Positions 29,005-29,306 of a DNA stretch of 29,306 nucleotides are shown here, piece by piece. Made by a program: the position numbers and the translations under genes. Position 1 is the first letter of the stretch. Each line of letters starts with the position of its first letter. The notes below the pieces were generated by a model. The model made no database searches. It saw only the letters and a program-made list of their open reading frames with translations, and was not told where the DNA came from. This DNA comes from an uncultured Lachnospiraceae bacterium (lineage in GTDB: Bacteria > Bacillota > Clostridia > Lachnospirales > Lachnospiraceae), in assembly GCA_910583615.1 (NCBI GenBank), contig CAJTXP010000002.1, forward strand, positions 1 through 29,306, written 5' to 3'.

Positions 29005-29306
29005 TTATGCAATCTCAAGACGATCCTTAATGCGTCTCATCTCATGCTCCAGACTGAGAACTCGTAATTCTATCAAATCCCTTTCTTCTTTTGTTTCCAG
29101 CAGCTGATTCATTTTCCGGCTCAGATCAAGATGGCCCTCCCCAATGATATGAATTCCTTTTATAACTTCGTTCTCCAGAGTCAATCTGATATCCGCCGTT
29201 TCCTTCCGTGTGGCCTCCAGGTTCTTTTGCAAATCCGTAACATCTCTTCTCAGGTCCGCAATGTCTTTTCGTACTTCCGCCATGCCTTCCTGCAGGTCTG
29301 TTACGT
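29005..29306 (-). CDS. Coiled-coil protein of unknown function, 5' end beyond the window
   Basis: The frame is open to the window edge (a further VTDLQEG precedes the internal ATG at 29283), so the true start lies outside. At least 99 residues are visible. The first part is a heptad-patterned coiled coil with a near-repeat (VTDLQEGMAEVRKDIADLRR, then DVTDLQKNLEATRKE). Next come LTLENEVIKGIHIIGEGHLDL and a second helical stretch with ERDLIELRVLSLEHEMRRIK. Such DVxDL-repeat proteins with a LENE...IxEGH tail are common in Lachnospiraceae and have no known function. It converges on hydG and shares its terminator. Confidence 0.82.
   Translation of the reverse strand, partial: VTDLQEGMAEVRKDIADLRRDVTDLQKNLEATRKETADIRLTLENEVIKGIHIIGEGHLDLSRKMNQLLETKEERDLIELRVLSLEHEMRRIKDRLEIA

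Noticed and set aside
1..29306. CRISPR arrays or IS elements
   Set aside because: No regularly spaced direct repeats and no transposase or Cas-like ORF were seen; the dispersed repeats are palindromic and intergenic.

Overview
The window looks like chromosomal DNA of a gut-type anaerobic Clostridia, most likely family Lachnospiraceae. The evidence is a trimeric electron-bifurcating [FeFe] hydrogenase with HydG and a TM1266-type regulator, Lachnospiraceae-like small proteins, AGGAGG-type ribosome binding sites, sigma-A type promoters and moderate GC content. The species cannot be named from sequence alone. No phage, IS transposase, CRISPR array or conjugation module is visible.

Layout. (1) 1-4042: half of a dispersed palindromic repeat, a terminator, a doubtful short ORF, a two-component system (OmpR-type regulator, then a very large membrane sensor kinase) read leftward, then a 250-bp intergenic region packed with palindromic repeats. 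(2) 4043-4246: a small plus-strand gene of unknown function with a good ribosome binding site. (3) 9006-4248, minus: a tightly packed run of topoisomerase III, a left-handed beta-helix nucleotidyltransferase-like protein, TraX-family membrane protein, HD-domain protein and Fe-S flavoprotein-like protein. (4) 9077-12105, plus: tmcAL (tRNA-Met acetate ligase) followed by a KdpD/KdpE-like pair without kdp transport genes. A near-perfect palindrome forms the divergent promoter between blocks 3 and 4. (5) 12106-12780: no large gene, but a consensus promoter, a cobalamin riboswitch, several hairpins and a terminator, all on the minus strand. (6) 18868-12781, minus: zf-HC2 membrane protein, polA, coaE, YycJ-like metallo-hydrolase, ACT protein and DUF711/PFL protein. 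(7) 18950-20674: a 3' remnant of thymidine kinase, tRNA-Leu(CAA) and lysA. (8) 20997-22505: an orphan sensor kinase. (9) 22656-28912: the hydrogenase locus, hydCBA leftward and TM1266-regulator plus hydG rightward from a shared 324-bp regulatory region. (10) 29005-end: a 5'-partial coiled-coil protein.

Two features stand out. The first is an apparently orphan cobalamin riboswitch (12529-12704). It is driven by a perfect TTGACA-N17-TATAAT promoter, and its transcript of roughly 490 nt ends at a terminator after only a 33-codon ORF. The transcript also holds a perfect 12-nt complement of the riboswitch's own B12 box and two copies of one hairpin-loop sequence. This suggests a B12-controlled small RNA or peptide, or the stump of a lost gene. 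The second is a family of palindromic elements (1-91, 3769-4020, 12109-12231, 14504-14551, 19311-19397, 20780-20996) sharing GTTRC...TTCAC-like termini and a common core. They sit within a few bases of stop codons or directly after terminator T-tracts, and the family includes full, half and minimal forms.
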